Source: Clostridium massiliamazoniense
Lineage (GTDB): Bacteria; Bacillota; Clostridia; Clostridiales; Clostridiaceae
Direction of reading: 5' to 3'
Assembly: GCF_001403635.1 (NCBI RefSeq)
Contig: NZ_LN879468.1
Span: 62,001 to 126,000, forward strand
DNA: 64,000 nucleotides
Below the pieces are notes generated by a model, which was not told the DNA's origin, did not search any database, and was given only the letters and a program-made list of their open reading frames with translations. Within the stretch, counting starts at the first letter, position 1; the number at the start of each line of letters is the position of its first letter. A program made the translations under genes and the position numbers. Of the stretch, positions 21,008 to 30,330 are shown one piece after another.

Positions 21008-22418
21008 GATGGGGATAACTAAGAAGATATTTATAGGATCATCTGCAATTATAATCATAAGTACTATATTAATATATAGTTGTTTATATGCAGCTTTTCC
21101 AAAGGTATACTCATTTTATAAATTAACTAAAAGTGAGGACGCAATTGAAAATGCAGTAAGTAATCCAGCTAATAATAATTTGGTAGCATTAAATAATGAA
21201 TTAAGTATATTAGCTTTTTGTAATAATATAGGTATATTAGTTAAGAATAGTAACGGAAATATATTAATGGTTACAGATGGATTTTTTAATGAATTAGGTA
21301 ATAGTAAATTACTTTTAGATGATGGGAATATAGTTCAAGAAAGATTTGGATTAAGTGGTAAAGTTGTTGAGATGAAAACTTACTCACAACCATTAAATGA
21401 GAAGTTAAATATAGAAGTAAGAATTCCTATGATGCCTGTTAAGGAAAGTGGAGAGGTTCTTATTTTATTCTTACCAATCGTTGTAATTATAACTATAATT
21501 ATGGCCATGGGAAGTTTCTACATATATTCTAGATTAATAGGAAGACCTCTTTTAAAAATAAATGAAATTGCAAAGGCAATGGCAAAGCTAGATTTTTCAC
21601 AAAAAATAGATATAGTTGGAGAAGATGAGCTTGGAGAACTATCTAGAAGTTTAAATGATATGAGTGACAGTTTAGAAGAAAGTATAAGAAATTTAGAAGA
21701 GAGTAATAAGAAACTTTTAAGTGATATAGAAAAGGAAAGAATAGAAGAAAAGAAACGTAGAGATTTTATAGCAACCATATCTCATGAATTAAAATCACCT
21801 ATAACTATAGTAAGTGGCCAATTAGAAGGAATGATATATAATATAGGTTCTTTTAAGGATAGAGATAAGTATTTAAGAAAAAGCTATGATGTTATAGGAG
21901 AAATGAGAGGGTTAGTTGAAGAAATTTTAACTTTAAATAAATATGAAAGTGATGCTTTTAAAGTAGAAATGGAAAAGTTTGATTTATCCATATTATTAGA
22001 TAAAACTATAGAAAATCAAAAATTTCATTTAGGGAATAGAGGAGTGAATTTAAAAAAGAATATAGAAAGCAACATTAATATATATGGAGATGTAAAATTA
22101 ATAAAAAGAGTGTTAGATAATATAATAAATAATGCTATTAAATATTCTAAAGATGATACAGATATAATAGTTGCTTTAAATAAGAAAGATAAAGCTACTT
22201 TGGTTGTAGAAAATATAGGGGATAATATTAATGAAGAGGAAATTAAAAAAATATTTGATCCTTTTTATAGATTAGAGAAATCAAGAAATAGAAAAACTGG
22301 TGGTAGTGGTTTAGGATTATATATTGTAAAAAGTATATTGGATAAACATCCTAACATGGAATATAAAATGCTAACAGAAGAGAATAAAATAGTATTTGAA
22401 ATAGAAATTGAACTATAA
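20982..22418 (+). CDS. Sensor histidine kinase partner of the OmpR-type regulator
   Basis: The 478-residue protein has two membrane segments (about residues 15-38 and 160-185) enclosing an extracytoplasmic sensor region of about 120 residues, a HAMP domain, a HisKA domain with phosphoacceptor His268 in ISHELKSP, and an HATPase_c domain with GGSGLGLYIV. The start at 20982 uses AAAGGAGTGGGCT inside the regulator gene. An alternative ATG at 21009, one base after the regulator stop, would remove nine residues. The stimulus is unknown. A bidirectional terminator follows. Confidence 0.9.
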   Translation: MYLKNRWNKMGITKKIFIGSSAIIIISTILIYSCLYAAFPKVYSFYKLTKSEDAIENAVSNPANNNLVALNNELSILAFCNNIGILVKNSNGNILMVTDGFFNELGNSKLLLDDGNIVQERFGLSGKVVEMKTYSQPLNEKLNIEVRIPMMPVKESGEVLILFLPIVVIITIIMAMGSFYIYSRLIGRPLLKINEIAKAMAKLDFSQKIDIVGEDELGELSRSLNDMSDSLEESIRNLEESNKKLLSDIEKERIEEKKRRDFIATISHELKSPITIVSGQLEGMIYNIGSFKDRDKYLRKSYDVIGEMRGLVEEILTLNKYESDAFKVEMEKFDLSILLDKTIENQKFHLGNRGVNLKKNIESNINIYGDVKLIKRVLDNIINNAIKYSKDDTDIIVALNKKDKATLVVENIGDNINEEEIKKIFDPFYRLEKSRNRKTGGSGLGLYIVKSILDKHPNMEYKMLTEENKIVFEIEIEL

Positions 22419-22427
22419 AGTAAAAGC

Positions 22428-22468
22428 AGTGAGATGATTAAAAAATTAGTACATCTCACTGTTTTTTA
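22428..22468. terminator. Bidirectional terminator between convergent operons
   Basis: A perfect 10-bp stem (22428-22437 with 22453-22462) is followed by six T residues. The minus-strand gene stop lies at its right edge. Confidence 0.8.
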
Positions 22469-22960
22469 TTTATTAACCTTTTGAAGTAATGACCTTAGAG
22501 GCTTTAATAGGAAAAGTGTTGCTAAGAAAGTGCAAGCAGCATTTCCTAGAGAAACTTGAAAACCAAGTATTAAATATGTTATTAAAGATTGACCAGCCAT
22601 TCCTGTCATTAATATATAAGGTATTTCTATTATAGTTCCTGTCATAAAGGATAGTATAAATCCTGCTATTGCATAAATGTATTCAGATTTAGTTAGTTTA
22701 GATAAGAAGTAATATATAAGAGTATATTGTGGAAAAACTACTAGATACATTAAGCTCCATGGAGCAATTCCCCTTGTTAGCATAACTAAGAAGGCAAAAA
22801 CTAAAGCCGCAAGGTATGATGTTCTTTTATTTAAAGAAACTCCATAAAGAAGAATTATAAACCCAACTAACTCTACATACATAAAAAATGAACCTAAAAA
22901 ATAAATACAGTATAGAATAGCTGCAAGAACAGCTACTCTAGTTAGTTCTTTAGCACTCAT
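22466..22960 (-). CDS. ECF-type transporter substrate-binding (S) component
   Basis: The protein of about 164 residues is almost entirely hydrophobic with five to six membrane segments and the loop arrangement of ECF S-components (LTRVAVLAAILYC near the start). The ATG at 22960 sits next to the stop of the upstream DUF4430 gene (22962), implying translational coupling; a TTG at 22984 has no site. S-components bind a vitamin and work with a shared energising module encoded elsewhere. The DUF4430 partner belongs to a domain also found in cobalamin-binding transcobalamins, so a corrinoid substrate is plausible but unproven. Confidence 0.8.
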   Translation of the reverse strand: MSAKELTRVAVLAAILYCIYFLGSFFMYVELVGFIILLYGVSLNKRTSYLAALVFAFLVMLTRGIAPWSLMYLVVFPQYTLIYYFLSKLTKSEYIYAIAGFILSFMTGTIIEIPYILMTGMAGQSLITYLILGFQVSLGNAACTFLATLFLLKPLRSLLQKVNK

Positions 22961-22961
22961 A

Positions 22962-23411
22962 TTAATAAGTATTTGTGAAAACAAAAGTCATATAATTTTG
23001 TTTTCCAAGATTTATTTTATCAATAGCAGGAGCTAAGCCAACTTTGTAGTCTAGTTTCTCAGATGGGGAAGAAAATGAATATATCCACCAAGGTCCTTTA
23101 TCCATATTAGTGGTTTTAAGTCCCTCAAGTCCAAGTAGAAGTGTTCCATATGGAGCTTCATTAGTAGTTTCTACTTTTAACTCATCTTTATTTTCATTTA
23201 AAAATTCTTTTAATGTAGTGGCATTAGTTTGGAAAGTTTCCTTATCCATAATTGTTTTATGATTTACTTGATCTTCTATAGTAATAGTTACTGTTTTATC
23301 GCCTATAGTTTTCTTTGTCGTAGTAAATTTGTTAGCTGCGATTATTCCAATTGCAACAAGAATTATAAGAATAATTGCAATTATAATTTTGCTTATATTA
23401 TTTTTTTTCAA
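22962..23411 (-). CDS. DUF4430-domain extracytoplasmic protein
   Basis: The 149-residue protein starts at TTG after AAAGGAG. It has one N-terminal hydrophobic anchor (residues 8-27) followed by a DUF4430 domain: an ATTLKEFL-like segment, then GPWWIYSF. This domain is related to the small domain of cobalamin carriers. It is likely membrane-tethered on the outer face and hands ligand to the S-component encoded directly downstream. CobT (34637) in the same window would be consistent with corrinoid metabolism, but it is not linked. Confidence 0.8.
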   Translation of the reverse strand: MKKNNISKIIIAIILIILVAIGIIAANKFTTTKKTIGDKTVTITIEDQVNHKTIMDKETFQTNATTLKEFLNENKDELKVETTNEAPYGTLLLGLEGLKTTNMDKGPWWIYSFSSPSEKLDYKVGLAPAIDKINLGKQNYMTFVFTNTY

Positions 23412-23930
23412 TTTTAAATCTCCTTTTCTTAATATATTCCTTAATATTTAAGCAATTTAGCTATAATTATACATTTGTAAATTATAATATATTATTAAAT
23501 TGTTAACAAGTGATAAAAAGAATATAAACCAAGATTTAATTTACAGAAAGTTTTGCTCTAATTAAATTTAAAAAATAGATTGGTTATTTAAAAAATGATG
23601 GAAATAGCAATTTTTATAGAAGTAATCTTTAATATGAATATAAAAACTTTGTTGAGCTTCTAATAATGAATAAAATGAAAACAACTTATTAATAAATTGT
23701 TAATGAGTAGTTCACAAAATATTAATATTTAGTTAATTGAATATTAATATTTAGAAATAAATATCAATAACAAATAAAAAAATAGTAAAAAATAAGAATT
23801 GTTTAATTTAATTTTATAAAGTTATATAATTAAAAAAAAAAAGAAAATTTACTTATCTTTACTTAATATCTAAATTGTTATATATTTTACCTACACGATT
23901 AATAATTAGGATATAAAGGAAGTGTAACAA
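23412..23930. other. Divergent regulatory interval before the LPHTG surface protein
   Basis: The 519 bases hold no gene. An A11 homopolymer lies at 23832-23842, about 90 bases upstream of the surface protein start, with a TATATT-like hexamer near 23880. The A-tract could be an UP-type element or a slippage-prone tract. No clear terminator or riboswitch was seen. Confidence 0.5.
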
Positions 23931-26900
23931 ATGATACAAAATTCAAGTATACAACAACCAGCTCAAATTAGAATGGCTGCAAATCAAAATAATAAAGATA
24001 AGCAAGCAAAAGCAGGCGATGTAAGAGAAAATACACAACAACAAAACAATACATCTGGAGCTCAAGGAAGTAATACTCAAGCACCAAAAGCAGGACAAGG
24101 AAGTAATACTCAAGCACCAAAAGCAGGACAAAGAAGTAATACTCAAACACCAAAAGCAGGACAAGGAAGTAATGCTCAAGCACCAAAAGCAGGACAAGGA
24201 AGTAATGCTCAAGCACCAAAAGTAGGACAAGGAAGCAATACTCAAGCTCCAAAAGCAAGCAATAAAAAGGATAATAAAATAAAAACTAAGACAACAGGAA
24301 AAACAGATGTGAAAAAGACTTCTAAAAAAGTTGTAAATAATCCTGAAAATGCTCCATTACAAAAACAAATTAAAAATGATCAAAATCAAATAAAAGAGAA
24401 TACATCTAATAATACTAAAAAAGTGAATGAATTACAAAATCAAATTAATCAAGATAAGGTTAATTCATTAAAATCACAAGTTACTTCAAATGAAAATCAA
24501 GCAAAAGCTTTAGAGGGACAAGCTAAAACAGAAGCAACAAATGCTAAAAAAGATAGTGATTGGGGTAAAACATTAGAAGGACAATCACAAAAGTTAAATA
24601 ATAAAATTAAGAAAATAGAAAATGATGCTAAAAGAGATGCACAACATCATAACGCAAAAGGAGCTAAATCAGATACTGAATATGGTAATTCATTAAAGAA
24701 ACAAGCTCAAGAATTAAATAATAAAATAGCTAACATTAAAAAAGATGCAGCTAAAGATACAGCAGCAGCTAAAAATGATGCTAAAAAAGCTTCAGAAGTA
24801 ACAGCTAATAATAAAAAATCAGAAAATCTTTTAAATAACATTGAACAACAACAAGCTCAATTAAAGAAAGATCAAGCTAATGCCAAAAAAGAAGCTGCTA
24901 ATGCTAAAGCAGATTCACAATGGGAAAATCACTTAGTGAGCAATATAAATAACCTAAAATATCAACAAGCACAACATAAGCTTACTTATAATTATGAAAG
25001 TCAAATAGGAAATAAGGCTAAAGCAGCTGTAGCACAACAAAAAGTAAAAGAATTACAAAAACAAATTGATGCTTTACAAACAAAAGCTGCTAAAACATTA
25101 AAATATGAACAAAACGACAATAGTTCAGTTCAAAAATATGATCAAAATATTTCAAAGTTAAATAAAGAACTTCAAAAAGAATATGATGAAATAACTCCAA
25201 ATAAAAAAGCAGCTAAAGATATAGCTAATGCTGAAAATGAAATCAAAGCAGATAATGCTAATACAGCAAAAGCAAATGCAGCATTACAAAAAGAAATAGC
25301 TAATGATCAAAAAACAATGCAAGAAAATAATAATAATTTAGAAGCTCAAAATGCACTTAATGCTAAGAAAAATACATTAGAAAAACAAGCTAATGAAAAT
25401 GCAAAAAAAGCTAATGAGTTAAAAGGTTTAGCAAATACAGATAAAACAAATGCAAAACATGATACAGATTGGGCTAATTCACTTCAAAAGAAAGTTAATG
25501 CTTTAAACAAAAAAGAAGCTGAAGCTAAGAAAGATGCAGCAAGAGATGCGAAACATCATGATGCAAAAGGTGCTAAAGCGGATACTGAATGGGCACATAG
25601 CTTACAATCACAAATAAATAAATTAAATAAAGAAATAAAAACAGTTAAAAATGATGCAGCTAAAGATACAGCAGCAGCTAATAAATATGAATCACAAGCT
25701 AAATCTCATGAAGCAGTAGCTAAGGCAGCTCAATCAAAATTAGATTCAGTAGCTAAAGCACAAAAAGAAATAACTGCTCAAAATAAAGTAGCTCAAACAG
25801 AGTCAACAAATGCAAAACATGATACAGACTGGGCAAATACTTTAAAAGGTAGAGTAGCTAAATTAAATTATGACAATGCAGAAGCAAAGCTTACTGAAAA
25901 TTATTATGGAGCTAACAGTACTCAAGGCAAAAAAGCCGCTAAAGAAATAGCTCAAAATAATAAAGAAATAGCAAAATTAAATAAAGAAATAAAAACAGTT
26001 GAAAATGATGCTAAAAAAGATCAAGCTGCAGCTAATAAAGCAGAAACTAAAATAGATTCTTCAGTTAAGAATGTAGAAAAAACTTTAGGATTAAATAATG
26101 TTTCAACTTCTGCATTAAAAAATGTTTTAGAAGGAACAACTACAAAGAAAACAGACGTTAAGAACGATACAAAGAAAACAGACGTTAAGAATGATACAAA
26201 GAAAACAGACGTTAAGAATGATACAAAGAAAACAGACGTTAAGAATGATACAAAGAAAACAGACGTTAAGAACGATACAAAGAAAACAGATGTTAAGAAT
26301 GATACAAAGAAAACAGACGTTAAGAACGATACAAAGAAAACAGACGTTAAGAACGATACAAAGAAAACAGACGTTAAGAATGATACAAAGAAAACAGATG
26401 TTAAGAACGATACAAATAAGACTGAAGGAACAACTTCATCAACTTCAAGTTCATCATCAAGTTCTTCAAGTTCATCATCACAAGTTAGTGGAGGAAAAGT
26501 AGAAACTACTTCAACTTCATCAACTAAAGTTACAGGAAATGGAACTGCAAATGCTAATGGAAGTGCATCAGCAAAAGATGGTTCAGCTACAGCACAATCA
26601 AAAACTTCAGCAGAAACTAAAGGAACTGGTAGTGCAAAAGGAACAAGCAGTTCATCAGCACAAGTTACTGGAACAAGCACAAAAGCTGATTCAAAAACTT
26701 CAGTAGAAACTAAAGGTGATTCAACTGCAACAGGAACAGCTAGTTCATCAGCTAAAACTGATAAAACAACTTCAGAAACAAATTCAAAAACTTCAGCAGA
26801 AACTAAAGGAACTGGTAGTGCAACAGGAACAAGTAGTTCATCAGCTAAGAGCACAGCAACAGGAACAATAGATTCTAGCTCAAATACATCAACAAAAGTA

Positions 26901-27725
26901 GATGGAACAGGATCAGCAACAGGAACAGCTAGTTCATCAGCAACAGGTAATAAAGCTGATTCAGCAACATCTAATTCAAGTTCATCAACAAAAGTAGATG
27001 GAAAAGGTTCAGCAACAGCAAACTCAAGTTCATCAGCAAAAACTGATAAAACAAGCTCAAAAACTGAATCAAGTTCATCATCAAAAGTAGATGGAACAGG
27101 ATCAGCATCAGCTAATTCAAGTTCATCAGCAAAAGCTAATGGAACAGGATCAGCATCAGCTAGCTCAAGTTCATCAGCAAAAGCAGATGGAACAGGATCA
27201 GCATCAGCTAATTCAAGTTCATCAGCAAAAGCTAATGGAACAGGATCAGCATCAGCTAATTCAAGTTCATCAGCAAAAGCAGATGGAACAGGATCAGCAT
27301 CAGCTAATTCAAGTTCATCAGCAAAAGCTAATGGAACAGGATCAGCAACAGCAAACTCAAGTTCATCAGCAAAAGCTAATGGAACAGGATCAGCAACAGC
27401 AAACTCAAGTTCATCAGCAACAGCTAATGGCAATGAGACAAGCAATAAAACTGTAAAAGTAAATGTTTCTAACTCAACTAAACATGATGTAACAGTAAGT
27501 TCAAATGCAAATGGTCAAACTGTAGTTAACCATAAAGTATATTCAGCTCCAGCTTCATCAGCAAAAGCTAATAACATGTTGCCAAAAGTTTCAGAAACAA
27601 ATACAAGCTCAGCATCATTACCTCATACAGGATTAAATGCTCCAAATAAAGCAGAATCAGCTTTAGGATTACTTGGATTAGCAGGTGTAATGGGAAGCTT
27701 ATTTACAATATTAAAAAGAAAATAA
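23931..27725 (+). CDS. Large repeat-rich LPHTG surface protein without a classical signal peptide
   Basis: The 1264-residue protein starts after AAAGGAAGTG; an in-frame stop lies two codons upstream, so the start is firm. The N-terminus is hydrophilic and shows no signal peptide. Order of parts: six 11-residue repeats GSNTQAPKAGQ (residues 45-110), a long charged helical region to about 735 with recurring AKHDTDWANSL- and AKKDAARDA-type units, ten exact KKTDVKNDT repeats (residues 739-828), a Ser run, about 300 residues of SSSSAKADGTGSASAN-type 16-residue repeats, and an LPHTG sorting signal (1230-1234) with hydrophobic segment and KRK tail. It should be covalently wall-anchored; export via the adjacent SecA2 is inferred. 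Confidence 0.92.
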   Translation: MIQNSSIQQPAQIRMAANQNNKDKQAKAGDVRENTQQQNNTSGAQGSNTQAPKAGQGSNTQAPKAGQRSNTQTPKAGQGSNAQAPKAGQGSNAQAPKVGQGSNTQAPKASNKKDNKIKTKTTGKTDVKKTSKKVVNNPENAPLQKQIKNDQNQIKENTSNNTKKVNELQNQINQDKVNSLKSQVTSNENQAKALEGQAKTEATNAKKDSDWGKTLEGQSQKLNNKIKKIENDAKRDAQHHNAKGAKSDTEYGNSLKKQAQELNNKIANIKKDAAKDTAAAKNDAKKASEVTANNKKSENLLNNIEQQQAQLKKDQANAKKEAANAKADSQWENHLVSNINNLKYQQAQHKLTYNYESQIGNKAKAAVAQQKVKELQKQIDALQTKAAKTLKYEQNDNSSVQKYDQNISKLNKELQKEYDEITPNKKAAKDIANAENEIKADNANTAKANAALQKEIANDQKTMQENNNNLEAQNALNAKKNTLEKQANENAKKANELKGLANTDKTNAKHDTDWANSLQKKVNALNKKEAEAKKDAARDAKHHDAKGAKADTEWAHSLQSQINKLNKEIKTVKNDAAKDTAAANKYESQAKSHEAVAKAAQSKLDSVAKAQKEITAQNKVAQTESTNAKHDTDWANTLKGRVAKLNYDNAEAKLTENYYGANSTQGKKAAKEIAQNNKEIAKLNKEIKTVENDAKKDQAAANKAETKIDSSVKNVEKTLGLNNVSTSALKNVLEGTTTKKTDVKNDTKKTDVKNDTKKTDVKNDTKKTDVKNDTKKTDVKNDTKKTDVKNDTKKTDVKNDTKKTDVKNDTKKTDVKNDTKKTDVKNDTNKTEGTTSSTSSSSSSSSSSSSQVSGGKVETTSTSSTKVTGNGTANANGSASAKDGSATAQSKTSAETKGTGSAKGTSSSSAQVTGTSTKADSKTSVETKGDSTATGTASSSAKTDKTTSETNSKTSAETKGTGSATGTSSSSAKSTATGTIDSSSNTSTKVDGTGSATGTASSSATGNKADSATSNSSSSTKVDGKGSATANSSSSAKTDKTSSKTESSSSSKVDGTGSASANSSSSAKANGTGSASASSSSSAKADGTGSASANSSSSAKANGTGSASANSSSSAKADGTGSASANSSSSAKANGTGSATANSSSSAKANGTGSATANSSSSATANGNETSNKTVKVNVSNSTKHDVTVSSNANGQTVVNHKVYSAPASSAKANNMLPKVSETNTSSASLPHTGLNAPNKAESALGLLGLAGVMGSLFTILKRK
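24063..24260 (+). repeat. Six tandem 33-bp coding repeats
   Basis: Six in-frame copies encode QGSNTQAPKAG with a few substitutions (R for G, A for T, T for A, V for A, S for G). Confidence 0.9.
26145..26414 (+). repeat. Ten tandem 27-bp coding repeats
   Basis: Ten consecutive units encode KKTDVKNDT without any amino-acid change. They differ only by silent C/T changes, indicating recent expansion or homogenisation. Confidence 0.95.
27025..27435 (+). repeat. Tandem 48-bp Ser/Ala/Gly-rich coding repeats
   Basis: About eight 16-residue units of the form SSSSAKADGTGSASAN. Alternate units exchange AD and AN at the same place, suggesting a 96-bp higher-order unit. Confidence 0.85.
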
Positions 27726-27757
27726 TTAAAATAGTTAATATTATTTAAGAGTGTTTT

Positions 27758-27839
27758 ATGGGTTTCAACTTTTCAAAGAAACCCATATTTAAATTTGTAT
27801 TTTAATCAAAGATATTTTATATGTAAAATATTTTTGATT
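27758..27839 (+). terminator. Two successive hairpins between the surface protein and secA2
   Basis: A perfect 9-bp stem (27758-27766 with 27778-27786) is followed by a 16-bp stem including one G-U pair (27804-27819 with 27824-27839). Neither has a strong T-run, so partial termination with read-through into secA2 is possible. Confidence 0.55.
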
Positions 27840-27911
27840 AGAAGATATTTAAGGAGTACTACGTTCATTGCATATTCTAGTATTAGTAAAGGAGTCTAAA
27901 GGTGAAGTCAT

Positions 27912-30281
27912 ATGTTAGGGTTTAATAATTATGATGAAAGAGAAATTAAAAAATTAGAAAAGAAAGCAGATAGCATTATTGCATTAGATAAAAAAATATC
28001 TATGTTATCTGATAAGGAATTATCAGGTATGACAAATATATTTAAAAAAAGATTATCTAATGGAGAAACATTAGATGATTTATTAGTAGAGGCTTTTGCT
28101 GTTTGTAGAGAGGCTTCTTATAGAATTTTAGGAAAAAAGCAATATAAAGTACAACTTATGGGAGGAATAGTTATTCACCAAGGTAGAGTTGCGGAAATGA
28201 AAACTGGAGAGGGAAAAACTCTTACTGAACTTTGTCCTGCATATTTAAATGCTTTAAGAGGAAAAGGGGTTCATGTAATAACTGTAAATGACTATCTTTC
28301 TGAGAGGGATAAGGAAGAAATGGAACCGTTATTTAATTTTTTAAATTTATCAGTAGGGCTAGTTATTGAAAGCACAGAAAATAGAAGGGTTGAATATAGA
28401 AAAGATATTACTTATAGTACAAATACTGAAATTGGCTTTGATTATTTAAGAGATAATATAGTTTATGAAGTTAAAGATAAGGTTATGAGAGCTTTAAATT
28501 ATGTTATTATTGACGAAATTGACTCAATTTTAATAGATGAAGCAAGAACCCCACTTATTATAAGTACTGTGGGAGAAGAGTCAACAGATATTTATAAATA
28601 TATAAATTCAATAATAAGTACTCTTCAGAAATCTGATTATGAAATAGATAGAGAAGATAATACTATTTTATTAAATGAAGATGGAATAGAAAAAGTAGAA
28701 AAGATGCTAAATGTAAAAAACATAGCTGATGTAAGACTTAGTGAGGTTAACCATATAATAGCACAGTCTTTAAGAGCAAATTTTCTTATGAAAAGAGATA
28801 AAGATTACATAATAAGAGATGGAGAAGTTGTTATTATTGATGAGGGAACTGGAAGAATATCAGAAGGAAGAAGATTCTCAGATGGGTTACATCAATGTTT
28901 AGAAGCGAAGGAAAATGTTGAGATAAATGAAGAAGCAAGAACTTTAGCTACTATAACTTATCAAAATTTATTTAAATTATATAATAAAGTATCAGGAATG
29001 AGTGGTACTGTAAAAACTGAAGAATGGGAATTTAAAGAGATATATGATCTTGATGTAGTTGTTATACCAACTAATAAAGAGATAAAAAGAATAGATTATA
29101 AGGACTTGGTTTACCCAACTAAAAAAGCAAAATTTAATGCTGTAATAAGAGATATAATATCAACTAATGAAGTTGGAAGACCTGTTTTAGTAGGAACATC
29201 TTCTATAGAAAATTCAGAGATATTATCTAGAATGCTTAATAAAAGAGGAATAAAACATAATCTTTTAAATGCTAAAAACAAGGCTGAGGAAGCTGAAATA
29301 GTAGCAAGAGCAGGTGAATATGGAGCTATTACCATAGCAACTAATATGGCTGGAAGAGGAACAGATATAAAAATAACAGATGCTATAAATAATTTAGGTG
29401 GGTTAAGGGTTATAGGAACAGAAAGAGCTGAAAGTAAAAGAATAGATAATCAGTTAATTGGTAGAGCTGGAAGACAGGGGAATAATGGGTCATCACAATT
29501 TTACATTTCTATAGAAGATGACCTTTTAGTAAATCATAGTAAGAAGAAATTTAGTAAAAAAGATGTTAAGACATCAATAGCTCAAATTAGGAAAGAAGTA
29601 GAGAAGGCTCAAAGGGTAGTTGGAGGTAAAAATTTCGAAACAAGAAAAGAAACTGTTAAATATAATGAAGTTATAAATAATCATAGAAAAATGATTTATA
29701 GAGAGAGAGATTTAATATTATTTGGTCAAGATATAAGAGTTAACATAACTAGAATGATTTTAGAATTAAATTCAGAAATAGTTAAGGAACTAGCGGAAGA
29801 ATATAAAATAAAAAATTTAAATCAATTATCAAGTTTTAATAGAAAAATATTTATGGGTAAGTTACTAGAAAAGTTAGATTTACATTATAGGTATTCCTTT
29901 GAAGAGCAGTATAAGGAATATAAGTTTAATAAATTAAGCACTTTAGATGAATTAGTAGTATTTTGTACAGATGAACTTATAGAGTACTTTAATAAATTAA
30001 TATTTTTAGATATAATAAATTTTGAAGAGCACATTAAAAGGACTATGTTAAGTATAATAGATGAAAACTGGGTAAGATATTTAAATAATATGGAGCTCCT
30101 TAAACAGAGAGTAAGAAGTGAAGTTTATATGCAAAAAGATCCTGTTCAAGTTTATAATAAAGAAAGTTTAAATATGTATAATGATTTAATTAAAGGTATA
30201 AAATATGACTTTATAGAAATGGTGTTTAAGGATATAATACCAGAAATCGTTATGGAATATAGTGAAAATTATTGCTCTTAA
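27912..30281 (+). CDS. secA2: Accessory Sec translocase ATPase SecA2
   Basis: The 789-residue SecA has Walker A MKTGEGKT (residues 97-104), the DEID box in IDEIDSILIDEARTP, and a second nucleotide-binding half with TNMAGRGTDIKI and QLIGRAGRQGN. It is shorter than housekeeping SecA and lacks the C-terminal CxCxSGxxxxxC zinc/SecB-binding tail, ending SENYCS. These are features of SecA2, which drives export of a limited set of proteins through the membrane channel. Its gene lies directly behind the signal-less LPHTG protein and ahead of an anchored partner and a sortase, but no SecY2 or Asp genes are present, so the general SecYEG channel is presumably used. Confidence 0.9.
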   Translation: MLGFNNYDEREIKKLEKKADSIIALDKKISMLSDKELSGMTNIFKKRLSNGETLDDLLVEAFAVCREASYRILGKKQYKVQLMGGIVIHQGRVAEMKTGEGKTLTELCPAYLNALRGKGVHVITVNDYLSERDKEEMEPLFNFLNLSVGLVIESTENRRVEYRKDITYSTNTEIGFDYLRDNIVYEVKDKVMRALNYVIIDEIDSILIDEARTPLIISTVGEESTDIYKYINSIISTLQKSDYEIDREDNTILLNEDGIEKVEKMLNVKNIADVRLSEVNHIIAQSLRANFLMKRDKDYIIRDGEVVIIDEGTGRISEGRRFSDGLHQCLEAKENVEINEEARTLATITYQNLFKLYNKVSGMSGTVKTEEWEFKEIYDLDVVVIPTNKEIKRIDYKDLVYPTKKAKFNAVIRDIISTNEVGRPVLVGTSSIENSEILSRMLNKRGIKHNLLNAKNKAEEAEIVARAGEYGAITIATNMAGRGTDIKITDAINNLGGLRVIGTERAESKRIDNQLIGRAGRQGNNGSSQFYISIEDDLLVNHSKKKFSKKDVKTSIAQIRKEVEKAQRVVGGKNFETRKETVKYNEVINNHRKMIYRERDLILFGQDIRVNITRMILELNSEIVKELAEEYKIKNLNQLSSFNRKIFMGKLLEKLDLHYRYSFEEQYKEYKFNKLSTLDELVVFCTDELIEYFNKLIFLDIINFEEHIKRTMLSIIDENWVRYLNNMELLKQRVRSEVYMQKDPVQVYNKESLNMYNDLIKGIKYDFIEMVFKDIIPEIVMEYSENYCS

Positions 30282-30330
30282 AATCTTCAAACAAAAGATA
30301 AAAGTGCAAAATTAGCAAAGGAGAATTAGT

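Noticed and set aside
24063-24260. CRISPR-like direct repeats
   Set aside because: The 33-bp units are directly tandem, in frame and coding, with no unique spacers.
26021-27445. Long open frame on the minus strand opposite the Ser-rich and KKTDVKNDT repeats
   Set aside because: It is a product of the low-complexity repeat composition; it has no ribosome site and consists of repeated Val/Ala/Asp blocks with no domain.
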